A stretch of 64,000 nt of DNA from Ancylostoma caninum (lineage: Eukaryota > Nematoda > Chromadorea > Rhabditida > Ancylostomatidae). Shown piece by piece: positions 1 through 14,300 of the stretch. The position numbers and the translations under genes are program-made. How positions within the stretch are numbered: the first letter of the stretch is position 1; every line of letters starts with the position of its first letter. The stretch is from NCBI GenBank assembly GCA_037903475.1, contig JBAJFG010000234.1, positions 434,001-498,000 of the forward strand, read 5' to 3'. Under the pieces are notes generated by a model. The model saw nothing but the letters and a program-made list of their open reading frames with translations. It was not told where the DNA came from and did not search any database.

Positions 1-2499
1 TTAACTTTTCGTGATGGAATCTTTGACAGCCGATACTGTCATAATCTTACAGATGAGTTCACGAGCATCATTTTGATACCTCATTCGGTATCGAAATTCG
101 GAAAACAATTTCACTTCGGATTGAACCATGAACTGCCAATTTTCCGTGATTTTTTGCTGTGAAACCAGAAATCAAGGGAAAAATCATAAATATCCTGCCC
201 TACTGTTTTTTCACTCATGCAGTGTAGTATATGGAGAAAAGACGTTAAATATAAGCCAAATCTTTTCATGAAAAAAAAGTTCCAGTATCCGTCTAAGATT
301 TCTTACATTTGCACTGAGGAGGGAGCCCTAAACGATGGGAGCTATTGAGGAGTGGAACAGTGATCAACTATCACGCACTGTCACTGTCTCTAATAAAAAA
401 AGTGGACATAAAGGTTTGTTTAAAGAAATTAAGTTCAGAAAAGCATACTTGGAATTTCTATTAAAAAATAGAAAGAGTCTCGAGAGACTCTGCCTTGAGG
501 CCGATACTTTCGACACGATTCGACGATCATCTTGATCTAATTCTTACAGCGAATGTTGGTTTAGCTAGGTGTGGCTTAGTTGCCCAGTTCACACATTACA
601 CGATTTGGGTTATTCCATCGCCCATTTCTCCAGGCAATTGTTCAGGCACTCACAATGCTGCCAGCAAATTCCTCAGGATCCTTTATCTTGCAGATAAAGG
701 AACGAGCGCCTCTTTACTGTTAATGAACGTATCAAGTTTTACTTGTTCTGTATTTCAACACTATAATTTTCGATACTTTGAATTTGTCGAATAATTTTTC
801 AAGTCCACCTCGTCTTTATTGCAGTCAGTGCTTGAAAGTTGAAAGTTGAACGCCCACCATTCCATTCGTCAGTACATAGATTCCATCACCGGATTCTTCC
901 TCCTTTTTTGTGTGCAAGTGATAGAATTCCTCCCAAATAGATGTTGAAGGTGTCTTTCCCGTCAGAAATTGAGAAAGAAACCAGTTCATGTTCAAAGTCA
1001 TTTTTTTCTGCATTGGTAGAGGAAGCTGTGGAGCACGATGTTGACCATAAGTTATTACAGGTCACTTGATTGCTTGTATTACCAGCAAGAAATCACGAGA
1101 ATTAGTAATTCTGGTTCATTTCAACTTGAAAAGTTTTTCGAATTTCGACACCGAATGAGGTATTAAAAGGATGCTCGTGGACTCACCTGTGAGATTATGG
1201 CAATATCGGCTGTTAAAGATTCCATCACGAAAAGTTAAGTTTTGAGGGGCAAATTAATTGCTAATTGGTCATATGATAGACTGCCGTAGGGGAAGTACGC
1301 GGAAAAAATGAGGTCATGCAGACTACAAAGTAACGAGGAGACCTTTTATGCAGCAATTAGTGCAGGTAGGTAGAGCATGGCCCGCAGAATTGTTTGATAT
1401 GTCTTGCTTTCAAGAAAAACAATTTAAAATCAAGTTATAAGAAAATCCCGATAAGTCTGCGATTTTCCGCGAATTCTCGGGAATTTTTGAGATCCCGCGG
1501 CCGCAAGTGTATTTTGATGATGATTAAAAGCCATGCAAAGAATCCCTCCCCTCATACCTTTAGAGAACAGGCTTTCAAGGGCTCTGAATGCCCTTTGAAT
1601 TCTATACACACTACGGTAATCTCCATGTACTCTGGTTTTCAAACACTGGAACTCCAAAAATTTTCTCACAGCACTTGTCTTTTTCCTGGTTGTTAGATGA
1701 ATGTTTTATTGATGGTCTAGCGCTTCAATATGGACCTCTTTTTCAACCTCCTGAAAATTGAGTGGAGCTCTGAGACGCATTCTAAATTCGTGTGAGAGCG
1801 GTTCTTGTAGCAAAACTCGAATCTCAAGTTATTAAAGCCTCAGAGCAAGGTTTTGCTACATCCATAATTCAGTTAGGGAAAAAAGCTTATATTCACAGAG
1901 CTCTAGGTTTTCTTCCCTCATTTGAATTCCGTTTCCAGCCTAAGCTAGGTGATCGTTTTCATCTCGTCTCTACTGACGAGCTCTGAAAGAATTCCAGCGA
2001 TCTTTTACACATTTGCCTTACCTTTCCTTTTCCTCTTTTTCTTTATTCCCTGAAAATTCTTGAAATCTAAAACTTGAGCTCTATCTATTTATTCATTTAT
2101 TTACAAAATACACGTGAAGGTGGTGTGCCATACTCATCAGAGATTTCGTGAACATGCTAAATACACAATATATAATTTGCGTGTACATGTTTCACACGAC
2201 ACGAGCTTTTCGAAATGCATTGGACTCGCATTTGAATTTTACTTAGCACTTTTGTTCTTCGGTCGGAATTCTTGTTCGAATTTCGCGCGCGATCCATTTC
2301 GCATTGCATTTTTTTGCATTGGTTGATCGTAGGGATAGGTCTCGAAATTGTTGAAGATTGAACAGGAGTACTCAGTTCCTTTACATTTTATATTTATTTT
2401 GGTTTTATATTCATAAAACTGACCTTAATTCAAAATTAGAAGAAGCTGAGGTAGTCCTTCTTTTTAATATTGCTGCTTAGGTGAACTTGTCTGTTTTAA
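1..2499. other. Intergenic; no supported gene
   Basis: AT-rich sequence with only short frames (62-100 codons) lacking domain signatures or splice-phase support. A TTTA-rich tract at about 2085-2105 is followed by GGTGTGCC, resembling the short (AAAT)n-tailed repeats seen elsewhere in the window. Confidence 0.5.
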
Positions 2500-3270
2500 A
2501 TGCAGCACCCACGGAAAATTCCGTCTCTGAGATTGTGGCGGAATATTAGATTTTTTTTACTATGAGTACCGATGAAATGTCTAATTCCGCCAAAACTCCC
2601 ACAAAAACGGTTTTCGTATTCTTCTGTGTTGGTAGGTTAGAGCATCGCGGTCGAGTTACACGCATGAGATCGAACAAAAAGGTCGACAACGCAGCCACCA
2701 TTGCCACCTATTTTCTTTGTGCCATCGGACATTTGGCTGATAAAGTAGTTCTCTTGAAACAGGAACAGCACAAAAAGAAAGGAAATGGGATATTCATAAT
2801 AAAGACATAATTAAGGAAAAGAACAAAATCACATGGTAATTTTATGAATTAAATGGTCTAGATACACGCATTATTGAAGAAATTGGGTGTTCTGAGTGAG
2901 AAAAAGAGATTATAGAGATTAATATCGAGTGGAAAGGAACTATATATAGAGGAAACCTTCGCATAGGAATGTAATCCTTGTCAAAATGGGTAATGAAAAG
3001 ATCATTATGAAGGACTGCCACTCGAAATCATTGCTTAATCAGCTGACACTTGCTGTTTGTTGTGCTCCAAGGATGATTTTGGAGCGCGGTGGTAGCAAGA
3101 GAACTCGTAAAACTTATTGCCTTCTGATTCTGCTGATCCAGGTACTACCTGTTATTACTCGTGATGGGAAAAGTTATAGCTGGTACTCTTATTGGAAAAT
3201 TGACCCGTCAATCAATTGGACCACGATTGGATCAAGATCTAAGAAGCGAAAATTTCCGTGGGTGCTGCCT
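2500..3270. mobile_element. TTAA-flanked MITE (AGGCAGCACCCACG family), copy 1
   Basis: The ends are inverted copies of AGGCAGCACCCACGGAAA; the left end has one change (ATGCAGC). The element is flanked by TTAA at 2496-2499 and 3271-3274, the target duplication of piggyBac transposases. Length is 771 bp. It has no credible coding sequence; the 143-codon frame at 2986-3417 runs out through the right terminus. Copies at 51489-52203 and 57835-58193 and a lone end at 35535 share the terminus. Confidence 0.7.
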
Positions 3271-3274
3271 TTAA

Positions 3275-4289
3275 AGGTACCTTTTTGCCGTTATTTTTTC
3301 ACGCCTCTACTCAAATCGCATTTCCATGCAAGTTTTTGCTCAGGAATTTTATATCATCTGCAATTCTTTAGCCTTTTTTTCGTTTATGGAGAATTTTTTC
3401 TTTTTAGAGCTGTGTAATGCATCTTTGAACGCTAAGTTCCGAAAGGCTGCTTATGGCAGCCTAAGAGAATCATTTTCTTTGGAGGTTTTTTCTAACTGAG
3501 GCCACTCATAGCTTTCTATCCACGTTTTCAATACCACGTTAAAGTTGTGGAGCATTTTTCTTTGTCAATATCGTCGTATTTGGCTAAAATTCATAAAGTT
3601 CGGCTACGCCCCACTGGCTCAGAAGTCGTGAATAAAAGCGCATTTTGAAAGGGAGCCCTGGAGAAAATCAAAATATCATGAATATATGCATTTCAAATAA
3701 TAGCAAGGGCAAGAAATCCAACTAGGAAGTGAAGAAAATCTATGAGAGTTTTGCGTAGGAACACTATTCATTCAAGAGTGTGGTACAGGCTCTTGTATTA
3801 CTTATGGGCTTTGATCCTATATTCTAGAAAATACCATATCCTTTGTTTCCCTACGTAATTAGTCTTTTGTTAGTTGTCGCTTTTTGAACGCAAAGAACAC
3901 ACCATTGTTCCTGCCGTATATCTCAACATATCATTAGTGAACCACGTAAATTTCCAGATCTTCCCGTTTCTTCAACTTTTTCATTTTTTTTTCTGCTCAA
4001 GTGCTCCATCTGTATAGTCTTGTTGTTTTTATTTTACTTTTTGTTCTATGTTCTTAATAATCTTTGGTCGATGTTCACACAATTTCACGAGTATCAGCAC
4101 GCTCATTCCATGACCACCGAACTCCAAACACACACATTACTTCCGTGAAAAGCATGTTTTTTGGAGTGTGTGTGGTACTTTTCAGGTCTCTGCACCTCTC
4201 TCGTTCGTTATAAAGCTACTTCTGTCGTTTATCATTTGCCATATTCGTCATCAATTCATTAGTATCCTTCATAAGGTGTGCTATGTTGA
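3275..4289. other. Intergenic upstream of GPCR exon 1; nothing recognised
   Basis: AT-rich, with no convincing frame, tandem repeat or RNA gene. A distal promoter or outron for the receptor could lie here, but no TATA-type or other motif stands out. Confidence 0.4.
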
Positions 4290-4314
4290 AATAGCGTCCG
4301 TTTTTCAGGAGGCG
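4290..4314 (+). promoter_or_regulatory. Likely spliced-leader trans-splice acceptor of the GPCR gene
   Basis: A polypyrimidine run ending TTTTTCAG at 4308 is followed six bases later by ATG at 4315. A 22-codon open exon then reads to a CAG|GTTGGC donor at 4380/4381 in phase 0, which matches the phase-0 acceptor of the TM1 exon at 22477. An acceptor this close to a start codon is typical of SL1 trans-splicing in nematodes. A cis-spliced 5' UTR exon further upstream would look the same. Confidence 0.5.
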
Positions 4315-7300
4315 ATGTCATCCGAGCTGGATGAGAGGTACCCGGATTGGACCCATTTGGAGCGGCGGCTGCCTTTTCAGGTTGGCCCAAGTTTTCTGAT
4401 TTGTTGAAGATTTTGTGGGAGAATTTAATCATACAAAAATACGTATTTCCACCTGTTCTCGATCAGTGGAGTTCCGGATTTGGGGATCTTTGAGTATAAC
4501 GAACGTAGGAGAAGACGTTAGGAAGCAGAGAGACTATGAAAGTTTGAATGTTCATAAGTATATCTCCAGCTTTGTCTGCTGCCCTGAAATAAGACACCTA
4601 TTATTAGAACTGAGTAGGATATTCGTATCCGAATATTCGATTTCGAATAATTCGGAAACTCGAGTAGTGGAAAAATGGAGGTCAACATAGCCATGGAGGA
4701 AAGATAAGAAGGACTACAAGGTTTTTTCCTTCCCTGAATGTATTAATTTTTTTTCGAGATTTTGCTGAATTATTAATAAATCAGTTGAATTGTTAAGTTT
4801 TTACTGGGTCATTAAGTATTCCTGCTACTTCCTAATTACGTTACCCTGACACGACTCGACTGCGACTCTAGACTTCTCCTGCTACTGTACTTCTTTCTTT
4901 TCTGTGCCGTAGCTCACCGCCGCTTCCTAGGAAACTTACAACCTGTGTAGCGAATTGACATAAAGAACTGGGGCCTGGAGAAATTTTTGGGAATTCTCTT
5001 TTCACCTAGCAATTTTTTCACTTCTAAGGCAGAAAAGTTAGTAAACAGGATATCTGGACGATTTCCTGTTTTAACTCACGACTCACCCCGAAACTATCGA
5101 GGAAGTAGCCATTCGTTCTAAATGATTAAACAATAGCTCATTGAGGTCTAATTTAACTCCCCACGCCCAGCTCAAGCAAACAATGGCAGTTTGAAAATAA
5201 GTTGGAGCGAGTTCTATCCCCTGGAGAACACAAAGTGCAGCGCGGGTCGCTTCAGCTCACTCACGAGCCGTCGCACCAGGAGACCGATGCGCAAAAAAAG
5301 CCAGAGAGAATTCCTTGCGGCCATCGCCTTAGCAAAATGTCAGGATATGTACCAGAGTGTTGGAGTAGTGATATTTCACCATATTGTATCGGATGGTTTC
5401 GATTTGGGCTAAAAAATGGAATGCGACTGCTGGGTCACCAGTCATAAGTATATAGACCATTGCAAATCCTGAATCCAGAGTTCTGGCATCGTCACTTCTG
5501 CGCATGAGCTCGATGATCCCTACTGAAATCTCAGCCTTTTTCCATCTTCAGCTCCCTAACACTCCACATCTTTTCAAAACTTCTTCTGCATCGAGGCTTC
5601 CGCATTGTTCAGCAGCGCATAAGATTCAGTCCCGCTTCCGCGTTTTTGTGCTTTTCAACGAAGGCTTGAAGCATGATCAATTAAATTGTAGTGTAGGGAT
5701 AAAGAGGATCCAGGGAAGGCCTATGCTATTTTCCTGACGAAAACCATCAACGTTCCAAGAAACGTGGCGGCTTGCCGATTTCTCAAAGTTAAGATCCTTC
5801 CATACGAAAACGGGCGGATTATATGTGATTCACTGATAGTATTATAGTTTGCAGTGGCAAACAGTGATATTTATTGTGAGATGCATCAGAACTTTCCGAA
5901 ATCTCGTCCACTCCGAGTGGGCAGGGAGGCTAGGGGTCTACCGGGGAAGCGTTCAGGAATCCCGGCGCTAGTTCACGCTTTCAATTTATGTATGTGCCAA
6001 ATTCTTCCCAGAAATTCTGAATTCTCGTCTGGGTCTTAGTTTAGGAGATACGTAATTATGCATGTCGTACAGAAAACAAGGATTTCTCATGACTTCTGCC
6101 ACAGCGCTTATTGGTTGGCTCTGAGTTTCCTGCTGATCTGGAGTGGACTAGCTTTCGGGCAAACTTTGACGCATTTCACAACCCATTGCTGGCCATCGCT
6201 GATTGATACAAGTCGATGGCATAAACTCGGTCTGTTTCTGAGGAAAGAAAATGTCCACAAAACTGGAAGGATCGATTTCCCTGAGAATGTCCATGAATTC
6301 CGCTCCGGAGTGGAGCTCATTTCTCACGATGATTTATTTACTCGCCTAGTGACTGGATTATGAAGTAATTTTTTTCTTGATATGAGTGCGCCGAAGAGAA
6401 TTGTCCCAGGCATAACTTAAACATTGCCCTGTTTGAGTGGGCCATGTACTAGGACCTCGTAATTTTCTATGCAATCATTCACGCCTGGATGTATCACTGA
6501 GATTACCCATGGTGAACAAGCTAACGCACTCAATGAAATTACTAATGCCATGGAAAAGTCTCATGATAAAGAGGTTGTAAAATTGATAAAGGAATGTTGC
6601 CTATTTGCCCTTTTTCTTCCCTTACCATATAACAGATACATAGCTTTAAGAAATAGGTCCTTCCGGGAACTCGCCAATACGGCGGCAGAGATTCACCCTT
6701 TACTTGGTACCCATCAAAACATTTACCCATATGTGACCTTGTCTACATCCACTTGAGGTAAACGTATCCATGGGTATGAGGTTGCTGAACCTTTTGGTGA
6801 TGCATCAGAGCTCAAAACGACATGAACTATGCTATTATACGCTCTATGTTCAAGTTAGCTCAGCACGAGGATTTCCTCCAACTGCTAGAAACAAGGACCT
6901 TCTGGAGAATCAAAGCACTGTGGAACTTCTTTTGAAGACATGGCGATAAAGCATAACAAATTGCATTGAGCCAATTTGCACCAAAAAAGCTGCTGAGGTC
7001 CATTAAGCTTTAAGAACTGCTGTTTGATCAGTAGAACGTCCATTTTAGCTCGAAGCACGCAGATATTGCCTAATACGATTCCTTAAAGCCAATGTTTCGA
7101 GCTAAGAATAATCTGAGCGAGCACTTTGAGGTTCTTTAACTCAGGAGCTCTTTCCAACCGCCTAAGTTCAGAAATACCTTCAATATTACCCGTTGGTCTG
7201 CCCAATAGAGTCATAGTATTGTTTGCGTTCCATTAGAGTTTTGACGCTTGATGTCGAGGCGACCACAGATCGCCGACCAGTACGTACATTCGGATATCAG

Positions 7301-10300
7301 AACGCAAATGGAGGCTTGAAGTTATTTCTGGATATCGAACATTTAGACTGAGCTGGCTGTGCGTTACCTCTTATGAAATTTGGGCACAGAAATGCTAGGA
7401 TGTGGATTTTGGAACAAGCGACAATGAAGCATTACTTATGACATTACTCTCCATTAGTTTCATGCAGTAGTAAAGTTAAGAAAGACTGGGAATTTACCCA
7501 AATAATTAACTATGTTTTTATGTGGAATGAATTTGCGGATATGGGATTTCATCCTCTACTCAGACAGATTGTCGGAAGGACTACAGTAGAAAGAGGTTCC
7601 GACCATCTGATTAAGAAACTAGAGGTAGAGACGCAGAGATAAAAAGATTTGGAAGAAAATTGCAGCAGCTTTTCGGAAGGAAAGCAGCAGCAAGCCGGGA
7701 GAACCGCAAGTCACCTGTCGATTCTTTCGGTTTAGTGCGGCGGTCGCTCCGAAAATTTGTCTGAGTACATGCAGTATCCTCCCATATACAAAGCTTCGTA
7801 CATAGTTCCTGAATTTTCAAAGGTTCTAGCTAACCTTTATTCTAATCTTCAGAAGCCCCTTCCCTTGCACTTCATAGATTTTAGAAAGCGCCTCTCATCA
7901 TACTGCAATCAGCTGACTCTTTGCAATTTTTCCAGACTTCTGAAGAAACTCTACGGAAGTGCCATTTCCCTAAGCCTTCCGATTTCGTGCCTTCTTCCGT
8001 TTTCCTTCAAATTTCTCTTCTTACATCCTTCCCGTTCCTGCCTGTTTCCGGATTGGGCCTTACTGGCAAAACCTGTTAGTCCGACGCGTGTGGATCTCAC
8101 GTGCAATTCTTGACTCGAGTAGCAGTTGCCAAATCTGATTATTCTGTTATAATCCGTAACATTACTTCCGCATCAAGGCAACCTGATTACTTCTGAATGG
8201 ACTCTGAACTCGGCTTGTTGACTCATAAGTCTCATTTTCACCTCTCTTTTTTGCTCTAAAAGGAAGTGCTTTGAATGAGCTGCATGTATATTGTACTTTT
8301 TTCTCTCAGTTCATTATATTTACTTAGAAACGAGAAAATAGTCCTTGGTATAAAGCATAACCCAGGAACAAGAGAACCTTAAATTGAATAGAGAGCTACT
8401 GGAAAGAAGACAGACACATGCACTGACAATACGAGGCTTGGATGACGATAAAAGAACAAAAAGGAACAAATGAACGGAATAAGAATTGAAAATGTTGTTC
8501 CAAGGGAAACAAACATCTCGGAAACCATTGACCAATTTAGACATTTCTTTCAACTAAAAAAAGCACTAGATCAATGAGGTTCTACTACATTAAAGAGTGC
8601 TTGTTTGAGTTTATGTCTGAATTCACTCAGAGAGTTTCCGAATTTTCTCACTTGAAGTGCCCCACCTCGCTGAGAGGAGTTTGATTTTGAGCAGAGCCAC
8701 GACCCAGAATGACGTGTTTTCCAACTTCGGCTGAAACCACTCGATTTGCTATCTCCACTAGGATATTTTTAGCACTTTTGGGCATCATTAGGCGATGAGT
8801 GGGTTGAGTCCTCTTTTTTCAAAATTTTTTCAAAAAACGCTTTGAGTAAGTAACTTTCTGATGTGAATCCAATGTGCTTCCCCAAAGAGATGCCAAGCGA
8901 AGAGTTGTATGTTTCTTATATTGTTTGACTATGGAAAATTTGTTGCTTGAACGATTACGTCATTATTATTTAGCTAGATATAGAGAGATCAAATGTATCA
9001 ACTCGTATGTACACATTCGTGCCTGTTGTAGTTCTGTGTGTGTGTTTCTTTTTTCGATTCTGGGTTGATTTTACGCCTCAACCTGCTTTCACAAAGAAAT
9101 CCCTCTCTTATTCGATCCGCGTACACAGTGTAAAGTACGCTTGGAAGAACAATTCGAAATGTCAACGTACGTATCATTGAAACCAAATGTTGCTGTTGAA
9201 ATATATAGTACATAGTCAGTCATTACTTTTTTTGAACAATTTTCGGGAGGGCAGCAAATAGCTAGAATGTTACGATTTGCCGAGAATTTGAGTAGAATAG
9301 ATCTACATAGTCTTATCGTTCTACTTGAAAAGGAACCCTTGCTAGTCCAGGAAATCGTCCAGGAAACCTTCCTGGAAAATCTTTATTGTAATGCTATGCC
9401 CTCAACCTTCCCGCTCATCCCATTTTCGGACAAGGTGCATGAAAATTTTCCTAACTGAAAAGGAGAATTTCTGAACAGTGGATTATCTGTATCAACAAAG
9501 TTAATATAGGAGAAACATAATAATAACACAATTACGCTACATAATAATTCGCCAAATTGATATTCAATTTTTCTACTTTTAAAATAAAAATTATTTACTA
9601 TCAAATGTATAAACATCATTACCACAAACAACCAAGACTCCCAACAACAAACTACAAATAAAACTATGGAATCAATTTTTCTATTAGAAAAATTCAAATT
9701 ATAACCTTGAAAATAGTTACCTGTTAATTCTATAAACCACTTGAATGGACAAATAGCTTTTTCTGTGGTTTCCTTGGGTTTGGGAATAAGATTTGTTTCT
9801 TTTAGCCATTTGGTAATTCATGCTTTATTCAGGAGTTGTTATTTTATACAAGTTGGTTATATTATTCATTCACCTAATTCTGAAGTACATCGTCAATGGT
9901 CTACAAAAATGGCGATCAGCTAGGAGATTGAAGATTGATGTTTCTTTATTAGGAAGTAGCTGAAAAAATGCCTTATCATGGATTCCAATGCAAGTACATA
10001 AGTGGGTATGTATGTAACTTGCCCTGTTGCGAATTTCCCTTCAATCGAACGAAGCAACACAAAACCCTCAAACTCTTCACAAACAGTTTTGGGTAAGTAA
10101 TTGGTATTCGAGCAGGTTTTTACGCAAATCCTCGGCTACCAGCTCTACATCTGGAAATGTTCCCATTCACACCCATCACATCCTGGCTACCTGGACGTGT
10201 TTTCGACGCTTCTATTCATTTGCAAAAGCCGTAAACACATGTGAAATTGCCAGAATACTACATTAAACGTGTAATTTAGTTAAGTTTACAAGCATTTCAA

Positions 10301-11257
10301 ATTGGACCGGAGAATTATGGATGAAGCCAGGGTGGAGTGGGTGCTGTAATGCACTAGGTGCAATTCCAGACTTACTGTTATTTTGTTTCATAGCGAAGAG
10401 GGCAAGTATGTAGAACAAATATGCACTTTTCGATTTTATTTTTGTAAACAAGGAGAGAACTCTGAAGAAATGAGCCGATAGCCAAAGTGACATATCTTTA
10501 AGAAGGATTGTTGAATAATTCTTATGTTTTTGAAATTCTCCGAAATATTTTTTGCACTAGTTTTGTGGTGTGGGTTTGTCAGTTGCCGTTTTGTCTGACC
10601 ATCAAGCGCACTTCTATGGGGCAATTTATTATTTGTTTATATATATTTGGTTGTTTTTCGGTTTCATTTCGGAAAGAACAACAAAATGAATGAAACAAAA
10701 ATGAAAATGAAATGAATCTAACACTGGTCAGCCATCCGACACCGTGTCACAGCCGTAATTGCAGACAAAGTCACAGACGCACTCGTTTAGCTGCTTGACT
10801 ATGCATTCTACAGCTGAGTAACTCCCTGTATAGACCCCATCTCGGGAATGAACTGAGCTCAGTTTTTTTTCGACAGCTACCTCATTCTCCGTCATTTTGT
10901 GTATGAAAATTCACGTAACTACGTCAGATTTTCTGCGAATAGGAAATCGCTGCCCTTCCAGTGACGTAATACGTAGGTCAGTGCCGAAAAAAATTACCTA
11001 TAACCTTTATCACGACGCTCTGCGGATTTCTCCCTCTTGTTTTTCCGGGAATTAGCGAGTATAATGATGTTTTTGCCTCCGAGTTCAGTGAAGTCAAAGG
11101 AAGGGCAGGTGCAGGCAAAAACCACGAGGAATAGAGTTGTTTTGCGATTTCTTCTGCGTAATCAGGGCCCTTTGAATTTGCGATGCCACACAACTGCCAC
11201 AACAAAAAGTTGCACTTTTATTATGGATTTCCTACCCAGTAATTGCCAGAATTTCAT

Positions 11258-11308
<51 letters not shown>

Positions 11309-14300
11309 TTCAGGGTGCACCAAAAAAAAAAACGGAACACTAAAACTTAGGTGGAACAAATTCATCGGCATTTATCTTTGTAATACAATGATGATTTGTC
11401 CCAATCCGTGACGGATCAACAGTCAACAATTACGTGAATTTTTCTGAACGAGTCTGGCTCTCTAGAAGGATTCTCCCTCTGCGAATCTATCAGCAAGCAG
11501 GGAAATCTATTTTTTTATCTATGTATGGTCTTGCTATTCCTTGACTTCATGGTCGCTAAACATCCACTTACTGGCGAAAAGGTCAAGAGATGTCCGTGGC
11601 TTGACCACGCCTCCGAAAAACGCTTCTGACGTATGGGCATGTGCTTCTGAAGTGTTGAACTGAGATCGAATCACCTGCACATTGACAGTGACCTCCTGTG
11701 ACGGACTTAGGTGATGGTGATAGGATTAATCCCTACTCCCCCCACCCACGATACGCACTTCCGCATCCATATGAGAAATTATGGTGCACCGTAATTGCGC
11801 CTTGAATGAATAACCAGTCAGAGGCGTTAAGAACCGCACAGAATAAATCCTAAATTTCCAAAATTTGAAGGAGTACACTGTTTCTAAGTGCACCCTGCTT
11901 TATTAGTGAGCAACAAGGACTCAACAAGGAAGAGCAACAAGGAAGAGCAACAAGGAAAACAAAAATTTGTAGTTGTTCCATTCATGGAATATTGAATTCT
12001 TCTCAGTGATGAGATGTCAACGGTGTTATCTACGTTTTGAATGGAAATATTTTTTTTTCGTTTTATCACAGCGTGGGTGAGGGGGTATAGTCCGTTCCAA
12101 GAGCGACGATAGTTGAATATTTGTGCCTTCGATCTGCATTTCTCGCCTGCCTCTCCGAACGCAGCACTATTTCTCGCGTTCTCTCTTTTTCTAATACCTT
12201 CACAGCTATGTTCCTCTGTGAAACACACTATAGTTGGTCGTAGTGAGACCATGCACGACTCTTTTTTGATGGCTTCATATCTCTTTAGTGCATACGTCTG
12301 GTCCGAATTAACTATTATATGTCTTCAACATCAGCAAGTGTATTCTCATACTTCACCACCGCCAATTTTTAACACAGCTGCGATCGTTCAGAAGTGGAAA
12401 CTATGGGAAGCAATGCAAACTATCCAGTGTAGGTATCAATAAACATCTTTTGCTCTGTGTTTCTCACTTCCTTTATAATGGTTATTTTGAAGTGGCGAAG
12501 TCTTCGAACACACTGAGAGATTGAGAGAGAGAGCCTGGTTTTGCAGGAACTTCTGGACGATGAAAATACTTTTCGAGTTTCTCCGAGGAATTTTAGGAGA
12601 AATTAATGGAGAAACTTGAAGAAGTCAATGGACTAACAGACAGAACAGACAAAGAAGAGGAAAACAGACTAAGAAGACAAGAGCAATTTTCCTAGAAAAA
12701 AGACCCCGCTCACACACCAGGCCTAGCTCAAGGTGTTAGTCAAATTATGGCGATTTCACCATATTCTCGGCGGAACCCTCTCGTTTATTGTGATATGTTT
12801 TACCTTTATCAAGCCATTTCATGTCTATTCTGTTGAACTACTTTTTTTGGCTTGATGTCCGTTGAACACTATAAAACCCACTTGAAACCATTTTCGCTGT
12901 GGATTAGGCTCATTCTCCATAGCACTTTTGTTTTCGGTTTACTTCTCTGAGTAATGGTGGTTTTATATCCCAAAAACCTCGTTGGTCGTTGTTCGGTGCT
13001 TTCTAAGGTCAAATTCAGGCTAATACTGGCAGAGATTTCAGTAGTACTGTAACATTTCTCACCTGTGAAAATTTGCAGCTGGAAATCGCTATGGCACTGT
13101 TTATTGTTGGTGACCATGATTACTCTTTATGCGTTCAATTTTTTTTCTAAATGGCAATACTGCGAGGAAGTTGACATGACACTATGTTCAGAAATCAAAA
13201 ATCAAAAAATTACAAGCGAATTTATGGAATTTTCCATGTTCTTCCTGAAGCCCTGGCTCTGAGGCTGCTAATGGCATCTCAACTAATATCCGTTTCCGTG
13301 GGAGTTCATCGGCCCATATTTGTAGGAAACAAGCTTTGAATCCTCGAGAAATTATGGGCCAAGTCAACAATGACTCATGCAAGTCAAACGGCTTCCAGTG
13401 CTGAATCCTGCAGATCCTTCTCCCTCCATTGGTGTTGCTGGATTCCGTTCTTGTCTTCTGCCAAGGCGGAAGTCATCGGAGTCATTGGCAATTCATCTCC
13501 ATGCCGAATTGTGTTAGTCTCGCTGCTGTCCTCCCCCACTACCCTCCCCAAAGGACGTGGGATGACTATGAGCTCTGTTGATGGCCATATGACACCCCTC
13601 ATGGCGCTACGTAGTGTGTTGATTCTCTCACTCCAAGTGTTTTCCAACTTTATTAGCATCCAGCCCCTTATTACCGCAATGGAAAGGGGGCGTGGCGGGC
13701 GGAGGCATTCCGCTATCGGCCGCTCCTCTACTCGCATCGTCACCTCTCATCGTGGATTGACTCCATATTCCGGGGAGAGAAGATGTTGTTGGTGAGTGAG
13801 AAGGATTTTCTAGATGTGTTCAGAGACTCTGCTAATTTTAGATATGTTCTGGATTTATCCTTAAAGAAAGAAGGGCAAAAACGATCCCCGAAAATCACTC
13901 TCTCGGAAATCTAGCTTTTTTTTTCCAAATTAAAGCTTCTTCCCGTCTGAGGCTTCTCCTCGATAACCCTTTCTCCCATTGTCATCCTAGGAATTTTTCA
14001 TTGATTAGTAGCTATTTCTCCATGCTATTCATTGCCTCTGGTCTTTTCCTCAGTGGCAATTTGTCGAAAACATGGCTCAGCCCTCTAGGAGGATTAGATC
14101 ACCATTGACAGGTTGTGGGAAGGGTAACACGGATTCTCGACCAGTGATCACAGTCCATTACGTTTCTTCCTGCTAGAGTGCCAGGGCCGCGTGCATCATT
14201 GAGGTTACCCATGGTAGAAGTATCCACCGCACAAGTTTACCCGTCGCCAAACACTTTTACCATGGGTAAGGGCGTGGTTGATGCCCTCGCTTCGTTGCTA

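Noticed and set aside
2986..3417. 143-codon frame
   Set aside because: It lies in a MITE and runs out through its right end; no domain.
6058..6363. 101-codon frame with a hydrophobic stretch
   Set aside because: The hydrophobic run could be a chance signal; no homologous family recognised and the opposite strand is also open.
13370..13795. 141-codon plus-strand frame opposite a 119-codon minus-strand frame
   Set aside because: No motif, no splice support; high GC explains stop-free runs on both strands.
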